Assembly (NCBI GenBank): GCA_003671275.1
Contig: QWPB01000158.1
Coordinates: 1 to 44,286, forward strand
Direction of reading: 5' to 3'
Length of the DNA: 44,286 nucleotides
From: Planctomycetota bacterium
GTDB lineage: Bacteria > Planctomycetota > Planctomycetia > Planctomycetales > Planctomycetaceae
The notes beneath the pieces were generated by a model. The model saw nothing but the letters and a program-made list of their open reading frames with translations. It made no database searches and was not told where the DNA came from. Below, piece by piece: positions 9,501-17,975 of this stretch. How positions within the stretch are numbered: the first letter of the stretch is position 1; every line of letters begins with the position of its first letter. Made by a program: the position numbers and the translations under genes.

Positions 9501-10572
9501 GGTCTATCCGGTGGCGGAGGGATCACAACAGGCTCTGCTGGTGCCGGTCCTGGAGGCGCTGGGCCAGCTTGATTGGGGCAGCCTGTCCGTGACCGAACAA
9601 ACCGAGGCTGTGCGAACCGCCCACGTCGCGCTCTTCCGACTGGGGGCACCGGATGAAGAGACTCGCGAGGCCATGATTGTCGCCATCGACAAAATCTACC
9701 CTGCGAAAGATGCCGCCCTGAACAGTCTCCTGACCGAGCTGATGGTCTACCTTCAAGCTCCCAGCGCAGCCTCCAAAGGCACAGCGCTGTTAATGGCTGC
9801 TCCGACGCAAGAAGAGCAGATTGACCAGGCTCGCCACCTGCGATTTCTCAAGGCAGGTTGGACGATCGAGACCCGGACGAACTACCTCAAATGGCTCAAC
9901 GCGGCCCGTACGTTCACCGGAGGGGCGAATTTTGGGGAGTTCATGAAGGAGTTGCGGAATCAGGCTCTCGCCACGTTCAGCGACGAAGAAAAGGCTACGC
10001 TGGCAGACCTGATTAACGCGCCGCTGCCACCGACCGGAACACCCGTTGCGGTGACACCCCGAGCATTCGTGAAAGAATGGAAGATGGAAGAAGCCGCAAC
10101 GCTTCTGGCGAGTGGCCTGAAGGGACGGGACTTCGATCGGGGACGGACCTTGTTTGGAGCGACGAACTGCTTCAGTTGCCACCGGTTCACGAACGAAGGG
10201 GGCGCGGTGGGACCGGACCTGACCGGATTATCCGGACGGTTCAGCCCGCGCGACATCCTGGAATCGGTGTTGGAACCGAGCAAGGTCATCAGCGATCAAT
10301 ACTCAGCGGTGCAGATCGTGACCACCGAGGGCAAGGTCGTGGTGGGCCGGATCGTGAACCTGTCCGGGGACACCGTGCAGGTGAACACGAACATGGCGGA
10401 CCCCAATGCCATCGAAGCGATCGACCGCAAGTTGATCGAGGAGATGGGCCCCGCAAAGTCCTCCATGATGCCGAACGGACTGCTCAATACGCTCAACGAT
10501 GAGGAACTCCTCGATCTGATGGCGTATCTACTCAGCCGGGGTGACCGGAACCACGCGATGTTCCAAAAATAG
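6550..10572 (+). CDS. Secreted DUF1080/beta-propeller/HEAT protein with inserted PDZ and PVC-type cytochrome c domain
   Basis: This is a 1340-residue exported protein. I chose GTG 6550 because GGGGGAG precedes it and the signal peptide VRWITGLLLLACWTIPAGA follows; an in-frame TTG at 6514 is less likely. Domains in order: DUF1080 (3-keto-disaccharide hydrolase-like, about 21-225, FVELFNGKDLTGWSG); a beta-sandwich (about 253-400, WLWIKEGDKLASTVYL); a glucose-dehydrogenase-like beta-propeller (about 425-870); a PDZ-like domain inserted in it (about 479-568, ISEIAGGSPAETDGQVFAGD); a HEAT-like alpha region (about 870-1190); and a C-terminal cytochrome c with CFSCH at 1207-1211 and a Met-rich distal segment (SSMMPNGLL). 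The family is linked to planctomycete breakdown of complex carbohydrates. It stands alone and is followed by a strong terminator. Confidence 0.9.
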   Translation: MRWITGLLLLACWTIPAGAADEGFVELFNGKDLTGWSGNPELWSVQDGLLTGQTKGPDHLPYNQFLIWTGADGKATVKNFELKVTFRLEGNNNSGVQYRSRLMPEAGEFVVGGYQADIHGDPALTAMVYEERGRGIIAKRGEKVALDKDGQKKVTPLEGKFDQVDLTQWNELVIVARGAHLTHTLNGQIVSDLTDHQTEARKLEGILALQAHRGPAMKIQFKTIQLKTLPAGGATAARRRTPPAKASPTPAKWLWIKEGDKLASTVYLRKEFEPQGGLPSARLYGIADNSMKVWIDGEEVLKHEGWTEVGFKDVTKQFNKDVPGGKHVIAIEAQNNGEDNPAGVLADLQFSSGWRTSWNIPTDGTWQASTKADKGWLKPGFQADGWKPADVIADLEGGPWKLTSAKLASAGGLKAPTATPIENLKVAKDFRVELLYSVPKDQEGSWVNMCVDPKGRLIVSDQYGGLYRVTPPALSKSREVFTTGVMVTKEGDAIRISEIAGGSPAETDGQVFAGDRILAVGDGDQWASSLEAISAALTGSAAGEVTLKIAGAEGAEPDLVTLPRKPMILSSEKALIEKIPAAIGEAQGLLWAFDALYVVVNKGGKYDTGLYRVTDQDGDDTLENVELLRQLAGGAGEHGPHAVLLTPDKQNLYIVIGNQTKMTDITHSRTPQNWDEDKLLPRIYGRGFMKGVTPPGGIIYQVDRDGKTWEVIASGFRNQFDAALNHDGELFTYDADMEWDMNCPWYRPTRICHVVSGTDWGWRNGSAKWPIYYPETLTPVVDIGPGSPTGVTFGHGTKFPAKYQNAMFICDWSYGKMYAVHMEPNGATYAGITEEFITGTPLPLTDVVTHPDGALYFTIGGRRVQSGLYRVTYVGKEPTQAAQWTSGTQERDLRHTLEAQHHKAAAAAEQSAAIDTAWEHLGHKDRFVRAAARLVLEHQPVELWQARALAEKEPRKALAALLALSRMFQRSYVPNGPDLDTPPPVYPVAEGSQQALLVPVLEALGQLDWGSLSVTEQTEAVRTAHVALFRLGAPDEETREAMIVAIDKIYPAKDAALNSLLTELMVYLQAPSAASKGTALLMAAPTQEEQIDQARHLRFLKAGWTIETRTNYLKWLNAARTFTGGANFGEFMKELRNQALATFSDEEKATLADLINAPLPPTGTPVAVTPRAFVKEWKMEEAATLLASGLKGRDFDRGRTLFGATNCFSCHRFTNEGGAVGPDLTGLSGRFSPRDILESVLEPSKVISDQYSAVQIVTTEGKVVVGRIVNLSGDTVQVNTNMADPNAIEAIDRKLIEEMGPAKSSMMPNGLLNTLNDEELLDLMAYLLSRGDRNHAMFQK

Positions 10573-10591
10573 ACACATCCTGCACGGCTCT

Positions 10592-10623
10592 GGCCGGGTT
10601 CTACGGAGAACCCGGCCTTTTTT
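10592..10623 (+). terminator. Rho-independent terminator of the DUF1080/cytochrome gene
   Basis: A perfect 11-bp stem (arms at 10592-10602 and 10607-10617, GGCCGGGTTCT and its complement) has a four-base loop and is followed directly by six T. It begins 20 bases after the TAG stop. Confidence 0.95.
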
Positions 10624-10693
10624 CTTGGCGTTTCCCGGAACGTTGTGGCCAGGAGCGGAGACCACGGTCAACCTGCGTATGGCACCGGGCCTT

Positions 10694-11068
10694 TCAGTCA
10701 CCGTCCTCGGCGTTTCGCTCCTCGTGCAACAGTTGCAGCATTCGATGACGCCGCACCAGAAATAAGATTCCCGCGACGAGCATCAGCGAAGCCCCAAGGC
10801 CGAGAACTCTGAGTCCCATGTGGATCAGCATCATCCCAGAGGCATCGAACAGCGGTCGGTTCGGCTGTACGATCTGGATGATTTGAAAGCCAAAGTGGGC
10901 GGTCACCACGGCACACTCCAGCGTCAGTCCCGCGAGGATCATATTCCGAGCCACGGACGACCGCCCGTGGCTGAGAATCAGCATGGCCCCGATACCCAAA
11001 ATCAGGATCGAGAAGAGTGATGTGACCAAATCGACACACTGATAGAGCTTGAGCAGTTCCTGATCCAT
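10694..11068 (-). CDS. Small integral membrane protein, unknown function
   Basis: The gene encodes 124 residues. Three hydrophobic helices are visible: LVTSLFSILILGIGAMLIL, MILAGLTLECAVVTAHFGF and LRVLGLGASLMLVAGILFLV. The protein ends in a charged tail (RRHRMLQLLHEERNAEDGD). AAGGAG precedes the ATG at 11068. It is immediately downstream (30 bases) of the epimerase gene in the same direction, so the two may be co-transcribed. I do not recognise a family. Confidence 0.7.
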   Translation of the reverse strand: MDQELLKLYQCVDLVTSLFSILILGIGAMLILSHGRSSVARNMILAGLTLECAVVTAHFGFQIIQIVQPNRPLFDASGMMLIHMGLRVLGLGASLMLVAGILFLVRRHRMLQLLHEERNAEDGD

Positions 11069-11098
11069 TATCGCTCCTTGAACCCACGAGGCATGCCG

Positions 11099-12061
11099 TT
11101 ATGAACGTTTCCAGGCGATCACATCATCGAGAATCTGTGACAGGGGCATTCCCGGCTTCCTGCCGATTGTTGAATACAACCGGTCGACACATGGCACCCG
11201 CCGCTGCACATCTTCAAAATTATCACCGTACGCCTGCACGTACGGAATGAACTCAATGGGCACCTGCGGGTTGACCTTTTCGATCACCGTCCGGGCCAGA
11301 TCCAGCACGCTGACCGGCTGGTCGCCGCCGATGTTAAAGATTCGCCCCCCCGCGGCGGGAGTATTTGTCAGTTCGATCACGCAGTCCACGACCTCTTTCA
11401 CGTGTGCAAAACAGCGAACCTGTGATCCATCGTCGTACACCACGACCGGTCCGCCCTTCAGTGCCTGATCGACGAACCGGGGCACGACCATGCCGTAGTT
11501 CCCGACTTGTCGTGGTCCGACCACATTAAAGAACCGGCCACACACCACCTTGAGTCCGTACATCTTGTGATAGGCCAGCGCGAGGAATTCATCGATCGCT
11601 TTCGACGCCCCGTAGGCCCAGCGCGGCTTGGAAGTCGGTCCAAACACCAGATCATCTTCCTCCGTCCAGACCTCTTTGGGGTTTTTGCCGTACGCTTCGC
11701 TCGTGCTGGCGATGTAGATCCGCTGCCCGCCCTGTACGGCCAGTCGCAACAGAAACTCCGTCGGATAAATGTTCGTTTCGATGGTCAACACGGGATTGTC
11801 CGCCACCAATTTCACACCGACCGCCGCCGCCATGTGATATATTGTATCGACGCCCCGCACCGATTCAGTAAGCGCCAGCTGATCCGTAATCGAACCGGTG
11901 ATCATCCGCATCCGCGGGTGCCCCTCGACGGCAGCCAGATTCACCGCCCGGCCCGTCGAGAGATTGTCGAGGACCGTGACCTGATGCCCTTGGGCGAGTA
12001 GACGTTCCGTGAGGTGACTGCCAATGAATCCGGCGCCGCCGGTGACCAGACAATGTGACAT
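11099..12061 (-). CDS. NAD-dependent epimerase/dehydratase (extended SDR, nucleotide-sugar type)
   Basis: This 320-residue extended short-chain dehydrogenase has the Rossmann motif [11 protein letters not shown] at the N-terminus and the catalytic YGASK ([14 protein letters not shown]), with a Ser/Thr just before (STSEAYG). The segments [20 protein letters not shown] and [14 protein letters not shown] fit UDP-glucose 4-epimerase and UDP-glucuronate decarboxylase-like enzymes. It probably interconverts a nucleotide sugar for envelope polysaccharide. I chose ATG 12061 over the in-frame GTG at 12070 because AGGTGG lies five bases before it and MSHCLVTGG is the usual family start. The exact sugar cannot be told. 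Confidence 0.9.
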   Translation of the reverse strand: MSHCLVTGGAGFIGSHLTERLLAQGHQVTVLDNLSTGRAVNLAAVEGHPRMRMITGSITDQLALTESVRGVDTIYHMAAAVGVKLVADNPVLTIETNIYPTEFLLRLAVQGGQRIYIASTSEAYGKNPKEVWTEEDDLVFGPTSKPRWAYGASKAIDEFLALAYHKMYGLKVVCGRFFNVVGPRQVGNYGMVVPRFVDQALKGGPVVVYDDGSQVRCFAHVKEVVDCVIELTNTPAAGGRIFNIGGDQPVSVLDLARTVIEKVNPQVPIEFIPYVQAYGDNFEDVQRRVPCVDRLYSTIGRKPGMPLSQILDDVIAWKRS

Positions 12062-12227
12062 GAGAACCACCTGAAAGGAATGAAGACGCCGCCAGTCTAC
12101 GGCAAGTTCCCCTCGGGAGCGAGTTCCCGCGTGTGAGTGTCAATCGTGGCACCGGTTCGGCGAGTTGGTGTACGATGTCCAGTCGCCCGACCGCCCAGTT
12201 CGGCCTCACCCCACCCGAGGATCCCTC

Positions 12228-13628
12228 ATGTTCAGTCGTCGCCAATTTCTGCAGGATGGTTCGCTGGGGCTGGGGACGATGGCTCTCGGTTCACTGCTGG
12301 GGCGTGACGGCGTGGCAGCTCCGACTCCATCGGCGAGCAGCGCCCGGCCCCCCCATGCCCCCGCACCCGCCAAGGCAGTGATCCACCTGTTCATGACGGG
12401 GGCTCCGAGCCATCTGGATTTGTTTGACTACAAACCTAAACTCAAAGAGTTCGAAGGTCGTTCAATCCCTCCCGAAGTGATTGGCGGTCAGAGATATGCC
12501 TTTATCAATCCCAACGCTGCCGCCCTGGGCCCACAGTTCGCCTTTCACAAGCACGGGGGTTCCGGGCTGGAGATCGCGGACGTTCTGCCACATCTGGGGA
12601 ACATCGCGGACGATGTCTGCCTGATCCGGTCGATGCGGACCGACCAGTTCAACCACGCTCCGGCACAGATCTTCTTCAATACTGGGTTTTCCCAGCCGGG
12701 TCGGCCTTCGCTCGGCTCGTGGGTACTCTACGGACTGGGAGCGGAGTCACGGGACCTGCCGGCGTTTGTGGTGATGTCGACGGGAGCGGGAATCAGCGGC
12801 GGGGCCGCCAACTGGTCCAGTGGATTCTTGCCAGGAAAATATACTGGCGTCCGTTTCCGCAACAGCGGCGACCCCATCCTCAACGTATCGAATCCGCCGG
12901 GCGTTGATCGTCAGTTGCAGGACGCATCCTACGACCTGGTCAACCGCTTGAATCGAAAACATCTGGAAGCACACGGCGATCCCGAAATCGCCACCCGCAT
13001 TGCCAACTATGAAATGGCTGCCCGGCTCCAGCTGTCGGCCCCCGAGTTGATGGACCTGAAGAGTGAGAGCGCAGCCACCCTGGCGATGTATGGCTGTGAA
13101 GCGGACAAGCCGTCCTTCGCACGGGCCTGCCTGCTGGCGCGGCGAATGGTCGAACGGGGCGTGCGGTTCATCACGATTTACCATGAAGGCTGGGACGCCC
13201 ACTCCGACGTGGTGGGTAACCATACCAATAATGCCAAGAACACCGATCAGGGTTCCGCAGCCCTGGTGTCCGATCTGAAGCAGCGCGGAATGCTCGACGA
13301 GACACTGGTGATCTGGGGCGGTGAGTTTGGACGAACCCCCATGATCGAGTCCAACCCCGCCCTGCAGCGCAGCCGCGGACGCGACCATCATCCCCAGGCA
13401 TTCTCAATGTGGATGGCCGGTGGCGGCATCCGCCCCGGCATCAGCTATGGAAGCACGGATGAACTCGGGTTCCATATCGCTGAGAATCCGGTTCATGTCC
13501 ACGACCTACAAGCGACCATCCTGCACCAACTGGGGATGGACCACGAACGCCTGACCTACCGCTACCAGGGTCGGGACTTTCGGCTGACCGATATTCACGG
13601 TCATGTTGTGCAGGACATTCTGGCATAA
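12228..13628 (+). CDS. DUF1501 domain protein, Tat-exported
   Basis: The gene encodes 466 residues, starting at ATG 12228 (in-frame sequence upstream has no good site; GAGG lies a few bases before). MFSRRQFLQDGSLGLGTMAL is a twin-arginine signal. The body is the sulfatase-like DUF1501 family that is expanded in planctomycetes: LFMTGAPSHLDLFDYKP, FVVMSTGAGISGG, MVERGVRFITIYHEGWDAHS, VIWGGEFGRTPM, and the late GRDHHPQAFSMWMAGGGIRPG. Family members are often found beside DUF1549/DUF1553 cytochrome-like proteins, but none is adjacent here. The biochemical role is not established. Confidence 0.93.
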   Translation: MFSRRQFLQDGSLGLGTMALGSLLGRDGVAAPTPSASSARPPHAPAPAKAVIHLFMTGAPSHLDLFDYKPKLKEFEGRSIPPEVIGGQRYAFINPNAAALGPQFAFHKHGGSGLEIADVLPHLGNIADDVCLIRSMRTDQFNHAPAQIFFNTGFSQPGRPSLGSWVLYGLGAESRDLPAFVVMSTGAGISGGAANWSSGFLPGKYTGVRFRNSGDPILNVSNPPGVDRQLQDASYDLVNRLNRKHLEAHGDPEIATRIANYEMAARLQLSAPELMDLKSESAATLAMYGCEADKPSFARACLLARRMVERGVRFITIYHEGWDAHSDVVGNHTNNAKNTDQGSAALVSDLKQRGMLDETLVIWGGEFGRTPMIESNPALQRSRGRDHHPQAFSMWMAGGGIRPGISYGSTDELGFHIAENPVHVHDLQATILHQLGMDHERLTYRYQGRDFRLTDIHGHVVQDILA

Positions 13629-13663
13629 CGGGGCATGGTGGCCAGGCAGCGCCCCCGACGAAA

Positions 13664-14875
13664 TTACAACGCCCGTTCATAGATCTCGATGATGTCTGCT
13701 TCCGCCGGTCGCTGGGCGGTTAACAGCATCAGGCGGGTAATGCCCGCTGCCTTTCTCGCCAACTGGGGAAGCATCTCACGTGTGACGCCGAGTTGCGACA
13801 GCCGCCCCGGAACGCCAATCTGTTCTCGCAAGCTGTCGACCGCGAGGATCGCCGCATCTGCGGCTTCTTCGGCAGTCACGCCGCGCGTATCAACGCCGAG
13901 AAAACCCGCGATCTCGCCCAGTTCGCGGACCCGTACAGAGCGCAGATACCGCATGACATGGGGCAACAGCAATCCGTTCCCTTCTCCGTGGGTGCAGTGA
14001 ACCGCACCGCCTAGCGGATACTCCATGGCATGCACCAGCGCGACGCCGCTGTTCGAGAAGGCCATCCCGGCCAGGGTGGCTGCCAGCGCCATCTCTTCAC
14101 GGGCTGTTCGATCGGCAGGTGTTTCGACAGCCCTCACCAGTGACCGGTGAATCAGTCGGATCGCCCGCTCGGCAAAGAGGTCACACAGCGGATTCTTCCC
14201 CTCGTAAGCAAACGGTTCGTCGATGGCGAGTGCCAGATCCTGCGACCGTGTGTTGGTGTAGGCTTCGATCGCATGTGTGAGGGCGTCGATGCCACTGTCC
14301 GCAGTGACCTTGCGGGGGCAGGAGAGCGTGAAATCCGGGTCGATGATTGCCAGGGCTGGACGCAGATAGCGGCTCTGCGTGCTGACTTTGACCGCGTTGT
14401 CGGTGTCGGTCAGTACGGAGGAGTGGGACACTTCGCTGCCGGTTCCCGCCGTGGTGGGAATGGCAATCAACGGCAGCAATGGGCCGGGCACCTTGTCGAA
14501 GCCGAAGTAGTCCTGCGGCGTTCCGCCATGCCGGGCCACGACAGCAGTCATCTTGGCCAGATCGAGATTGCTCCCGCCCCCCAGCCCCAGGATGGCATCG
14601 GGCTGGGAAGTGCGAGCGACCTCGATGCAGCGACTAGCAGCCGCCACGGACGGTTCGGGTTCACCGCCGTCAAAGAGAATGGCCTCTCCTCCGCCCCCCC
14701 GTAGCGATTCGATAACTCGCTCGGTCATCGACAAGCGAGCGATGCCAGGATCGGTTATGACCAGCACCCGCCGCCAGCCGTTTCGGCGGACCGCAGCGGT
14801 CAGTTCACGAACAGATCCCCAGCCAAAGGCGAGTTGCGTGCTGGTGGAAAAGGACCAATGGCGGAGTGAGGACAT
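13664..14875 (-). CDS. Iron-containing alcohol dehydrogenase
   Basis: This 403-residue group III alcohol dehydrogenase has the NAD-binding segment ILGLGGGSNLDLAKMTAV and the family signature IPTTAGTGSEVSHSSVLTD. Metal ligands are expected in DSGIDALTHAIEAY (Asp, His), in the stretch containing VALVHAMEYPLGGAVHCTHG and in GEGNGLLLPHVM. I chose ATG 14875 (MSSLRHWSF) because it fits the family start; an in-frame GTG at 14908 is possible. It follows the TPR/peptidase gene by 46 bases on the same strand and may be co-transcribed. The substrate is unknown; lactaldehyde and butanol-type alcohols are known for the family. Confidence 0.92.
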   Translation of the reverse strand: MSSLRHWSFSTSTQLAFGWGSVRELTAAVRRNGWRRVLVITDPGIARLSMTERVIESLRGGGGEAILFDGGEPEPSVAAASRCIEVARTSQPDAILGLGGGSNLDLAKMTAVVARHGGTPQDYFGFDKVPGPLLPLIAIPTTAGTGSEVSHSSVLTDTDNAVKVSTQSRYLRPALAIIDPDFTLSCPRKVTADSGIDALTHAIEAYTNTRSQDLALAIDEPFAYEGKNPLCDLFAERAIRLIHRSLVRAVETPADRTAREEMALAATLAGMAFSNSGVALVHAMEYPLGGAVHCTHGEGNGLLLPHVMRYLRSVRVRELGEIAGFLGVDTRGVTAEEAADAAILAVDSLREQIGVPGRLSQLGVTREMLPQLARKAAGITRLMLLTAQRPAEADIIEIYERAL

Positions 14876-14921
14876 CGTATTTTGTCTCGGAATGAAGTGT
14901 GTCGTCACATCCGTGATCGAA

Positions 14922-17819
14922 CTAACGGATGCGTCCCAACAAGGCTTTCGCGCCGGCGTGTTCGGGATGGAGCTTCAAGACAGCCTCAACCAAGACTTTG
15001 GCCTGGTCCGGGCGACTGGTATTCAGGCAAGTCTCCGCCAGACCGAGTTGGGACTCGACTCGCGAGTCTTCGAGTTCCAGCGCGGCCGTGAAGGCCCGTT
15101 CGGCGGTCTTCCAGTCCAGAAGGACCAGACTGGCCAGCCCCAGCAGTTCGTGGGCCTCGGAGGAGGTCACGTCAATCAGCAGCGCATCCCCCGCCCATTG
15201 CCTGGCGGCTGCCGCCTCACCGGCATCGAGCTTAATCCGGGCCAGCTTTCGACGGGCCGCGGGATCATCGGGATCAAGCACGACCAGCAGATCCAGGATC
15301 GCCCCCAACTCCGCTTTCTGGTCCAGTGATTCACAAGCCTGGGCTGCCGCGTTCACAAACAGTGGATCGCGCGGGTAGCTCTTGCGACCGATCCGGGCCG
15401 TTTCCGCGACCACGTCCCACTTTTTCAGCTGGCTGGCCATGGAAGTCAGAACCGCCAGCAGTTCACGATGCGTCTGGCCACTGTCCCGCAGCTGAACCAG
15501 TCGGTGGAGAGCGGCCTCGGTCTGGCCATCGCGAGCTTCCATCAGCGCGAAGACGACATTGGATAACGGAAGCTGAGTGTCTTTTTTCAGCAGTTCCTCT
15601 GCCAGTTTGCGGGCCTGTGGCACACGGCGCGTGCGGACCAGCGCCAGCACGTACTCATCGGCGGCGGACAGGTCATCCGGGTTTGCTTTGTGCCGCGTTT
15701 CGGCGGTCTTCAGGTCCGGGGACGCGGGAGCCCGGCCCGAAGTAAACGTCTTCACCCGAGCCGCCAGAAACTCACGAAAACCCGTTTCGAATGCTTCCTG
15801 TTCAATCTGAAACAGTTCCTTCAATGCCTCGCGCGTCGTCCGTCCCTCACGATAGGCCGTTAGCAGACGCGAGTTGGCGTCCGCTCCATAGGTCTGTTCC
15901 AGATAGTCGGCATAGAGCGTCGCCTGGCAATAGGCGAGTGTCCAGTCGTCTGGCGACTTCGGCTTACGGAACCCATCGTTGATCGTATCCAGAGTGAATA
16001 CCTCGCCTCGGGGCTCACGTTCGAGCAACAGTTCCTCCCAGTCGGAGCGAAAAGCCGTCCCTTCGTTGCGAACAGCCAATGCCTCCGTGTACCAGTGAGG
16101 GATGTTGAACGTCGTCGCCTGCAACGTGATCACATGAGCCAACTCGTGCCGCAGCACATGCCCCCAATGGAACGGGCGCTGCGACTGATTCGGACTGGTC
16201 AGGGCCACCATCACGCCTGTTGAGGCGCCGATCGTCTGAATCCACGGCAGCCCGATCATTCGTGAGCTGAACCAGGCGTGTGCGGGCTGCCCCTTGGCAT
16301 CGCAGTAAATTTCAAACTGCGTCCGCTGCGGCGGTTCGAAGCCAAACTTCTGCGTAAGTTCCGGGTAGACCTCCTCCAGATAGTCGGCCATCGCCTGCCC
16401 CAGACGTTTCTGCTGAGCATCGATGCGGATCACAAAATGTTTGGTCGTGATCGTCTCATAGGTCTTGAGGACGCCGATGACCTTGCGCATGTTGCTGACC
16501 CGCACATGGAACGGGTCGGCGGCGAACGCCTCATTGAGAATCGCTTCCGCCTCTTCGACTTGTCCCGTCCGCATACAGAGCATCCCCAGCTGGGTCCGCG
16601 GGGCGACTAGCTGGGGCATCAGCTCGATGGCCCGACGATAGCAAAGCTCTGCCGTTTCGAACTGCCGATGCGTTTCGAGGATCTGGCCCATCGTCGACAG
16701 AAATTCCCCCGGCTTGGCGGTGACGGTCAGCGTGGTGGCCAGACTCTCACGGAACTCGGCGGGCAAGCCCGGATCGGCAGGCGGTTCCGGAAGGGCGCGA
16801 ATGGCGGCAAGGACCAGTTCCGGGTTCGTCCGCCGCGTTTTCAGCAAGGCCAGTGCCGCCCGGCGACCGAGCAGACGCTGGTCATATGGATTGATGGCGA
16901 GTGCCTTGTCGATCCACTCCCGCGCCGGAGCCGCCTCGTCCTGTGACAGGTAAATGTCGGCCATCAGAGCCAGAGCGACAATCGACCGGGCATTCTTCGA
17001 GAGCGCCTGCTCCGCGCGTTCCTGGGCCTCAGCCAGCTTGTGGTCGTTCAGGAACGCCATCCCCATGGCCGCGTGGATCTCGGCGACCTGGGGATTGATC
17101 CGCAGGGCATTGTGGAATTCCGGGATCGCCTGACTCTCATTGTATTTTTCCAGCAACAAATGCCCGGAAATAAGCGGAGACTGCCAGCGATACTTATCGG
17201 CCTTCAGAACATCTGGACAGACCTCGTTCACAACAAACCGGAAGACCGAGCTGACACGATTCCAGCGAGCATGCTGAGCTGCTCCTTCCGCGACCCAGAG
17301 AAGCGTCTCCGCGTCCTGCGGTTGTTTTCGATTGTAGTATTGGACAAACCAGCGGTAGGCTTCAGCCGCTTCAGTCAGCTGGCCGGCTTCGGCGAGGGCA
17401 TGTGCCAGCACCAGGCGCGAATGAACGTGGTCGGAGTCCTGCTCCAGAGCCGCTTTGGCCAGATCAAGTGCTTGAGTGTAGCGGCCGCGTCGGAGACCAA
17501 GTTCCGCCTGCCGAGCGAGCAGCGCCGGTGATTTCGGGAACGCCATGACCGCAGCCGCGAGTCCCTCTTCGGCGACTTCCCACTGGCCGGTCTCTTCGTC
17601 GATGTGGCTTTGCTCCAGATGGATTGCTACGCGGTCGACCTCGGACAGCGTGTCCGTTTTCAGGAGTGTCTGATACGCCTCACGGGCCTCATCGTAACGT
17701 CCGCGCAGACGATGCTCCGTTGCCTCGGCCAAGGTGACGGAGGCCAGCGATTCTTCCGCCGCGAGGGCTAACTGGGGCCAGAGACAGACGGTAACCAACA
17801 GCCCGATCCAGCGTGGCAT
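14922..17819 (-). CDS. TPR-rich protein with gluzincin (peptidase MA-like) domain
   Basis: This 965-residue exported protein has a signal peptide at MPRWIGLLVTVCLWPQLALA. An N-terminal TPR superhelix (about 30-460) leads to a zinc-peptidase domain with HELAH at 558-562 and a Glu at 579 (HWYTEALAV), the HExxH...E pattern of peptidase MA-like gluzincins. More TPR-like helices follow to the end (about 690-965). I chose ATG 17819 because it begins the signal peptide; an in-frame GTG is 36 bases upstream. Such proteins are frequent in planctomycetes, with no agreed substrate. It sits divergent to the acyltransferase gene, with 156 bases between. Confidence 0.85.
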   Translation of the reverse strand: MPRWIGLLVTVCLWPQLALAAEESLASVTLAEATEHRLRGRYDEAREAYQTLLKTDTLSEVDRVAIHLEQSHIDEETGQWEVAEEGLAAAVMAFPKSPALLARQAELGLRRGRYTQALDLAKAALEQDSDHVHSRLVLAHALAEAGQLTEAAEAYRWFVQYYNRKQPQDAETLLWVAEGAAQHARWNRVSSVFRFVVNEVCPDVLKADKYRWQSPLISGHLLLEKYNESQAIPEFHNALRINPQVAEIHAAMGMAFLNDHKLAEAQERAEQALSKNARSIVALALMADIYLSQDEAAPAREWIDKALAINPYDQRLLGRRAALALLKTRRTNPELVLAAIRALPEPPADPGLPAEFRESLATTLTVTAKPGEFLSTMGQILETHRQFETAELCYRRAIELMPQLVAPRTQLGMLCMRTGQVEEAEAILNEAFAADPFHVRVSNMRKVIGVLKTYETITTKHFVIRIDAQQKRLGQAMADYLEEVYPELTQKFGFEPPQRTQFEIYCDAKGQPAHAWFSSRMIGLPWIQTIGASTGVMVALTSPNQSQRPFHWGHVLRHELAHVITLQATTFNIPHWYTEALAVRNEGTAFRSDWEELLLEREPRGEVFTLDTINDGFRKPKSPDDWTLAYCQATLYADYLEQTYGADANSRLLTAYREGRTTREALKELFQIEQEAFETGFREFLAARVKTFTSGRAPASPDLKTAETRHKANPDDLSAADEYVLALVRTRRVPQARKLAEELLKKDTQLPLSNVVFALMEARDGQTEAALHRLVQLRDSGQTHRELLAVLTSMASQLKKWDVVAETARIGRKSYPRDPLFVNAAAQACESLDQKAELGAILDLLVVLDPDDPAARRKLARIKLDAGEAAAARQWAGDALLIDVTSSEAHELLGLASLVLLDWKTAERAFTAALELEDSRVESQLGLAETCLNTSRPDQAKVLVEAVLKLHPEHAGAKALLGRIR

Positions 17820-17975
17820 GGTGTCGTTCCCGAAGTGTGCAGTGTTCCCGGACACTATAACTGTCCTGCCCTCATCGCCGGGAGTGTCCGCCCCTCTCAG
17901 TCTGGACGCCGCAGGGCGGTCCGTGACAGAATCGGGAAATGGATGTTCGTTCGACCGTCTCCTGCGGAGTGTCGT

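Noticed and set aside
12147-12161. Possible sigma-54 promoter (GG and GC ten bases apart) upstream of the DUF1501 gene
   Set aside because: The -12 element is CGGC instead of TTGC and there is no upstream palindrome; matches to GG/GC alone arise often in GC-rich DNA.
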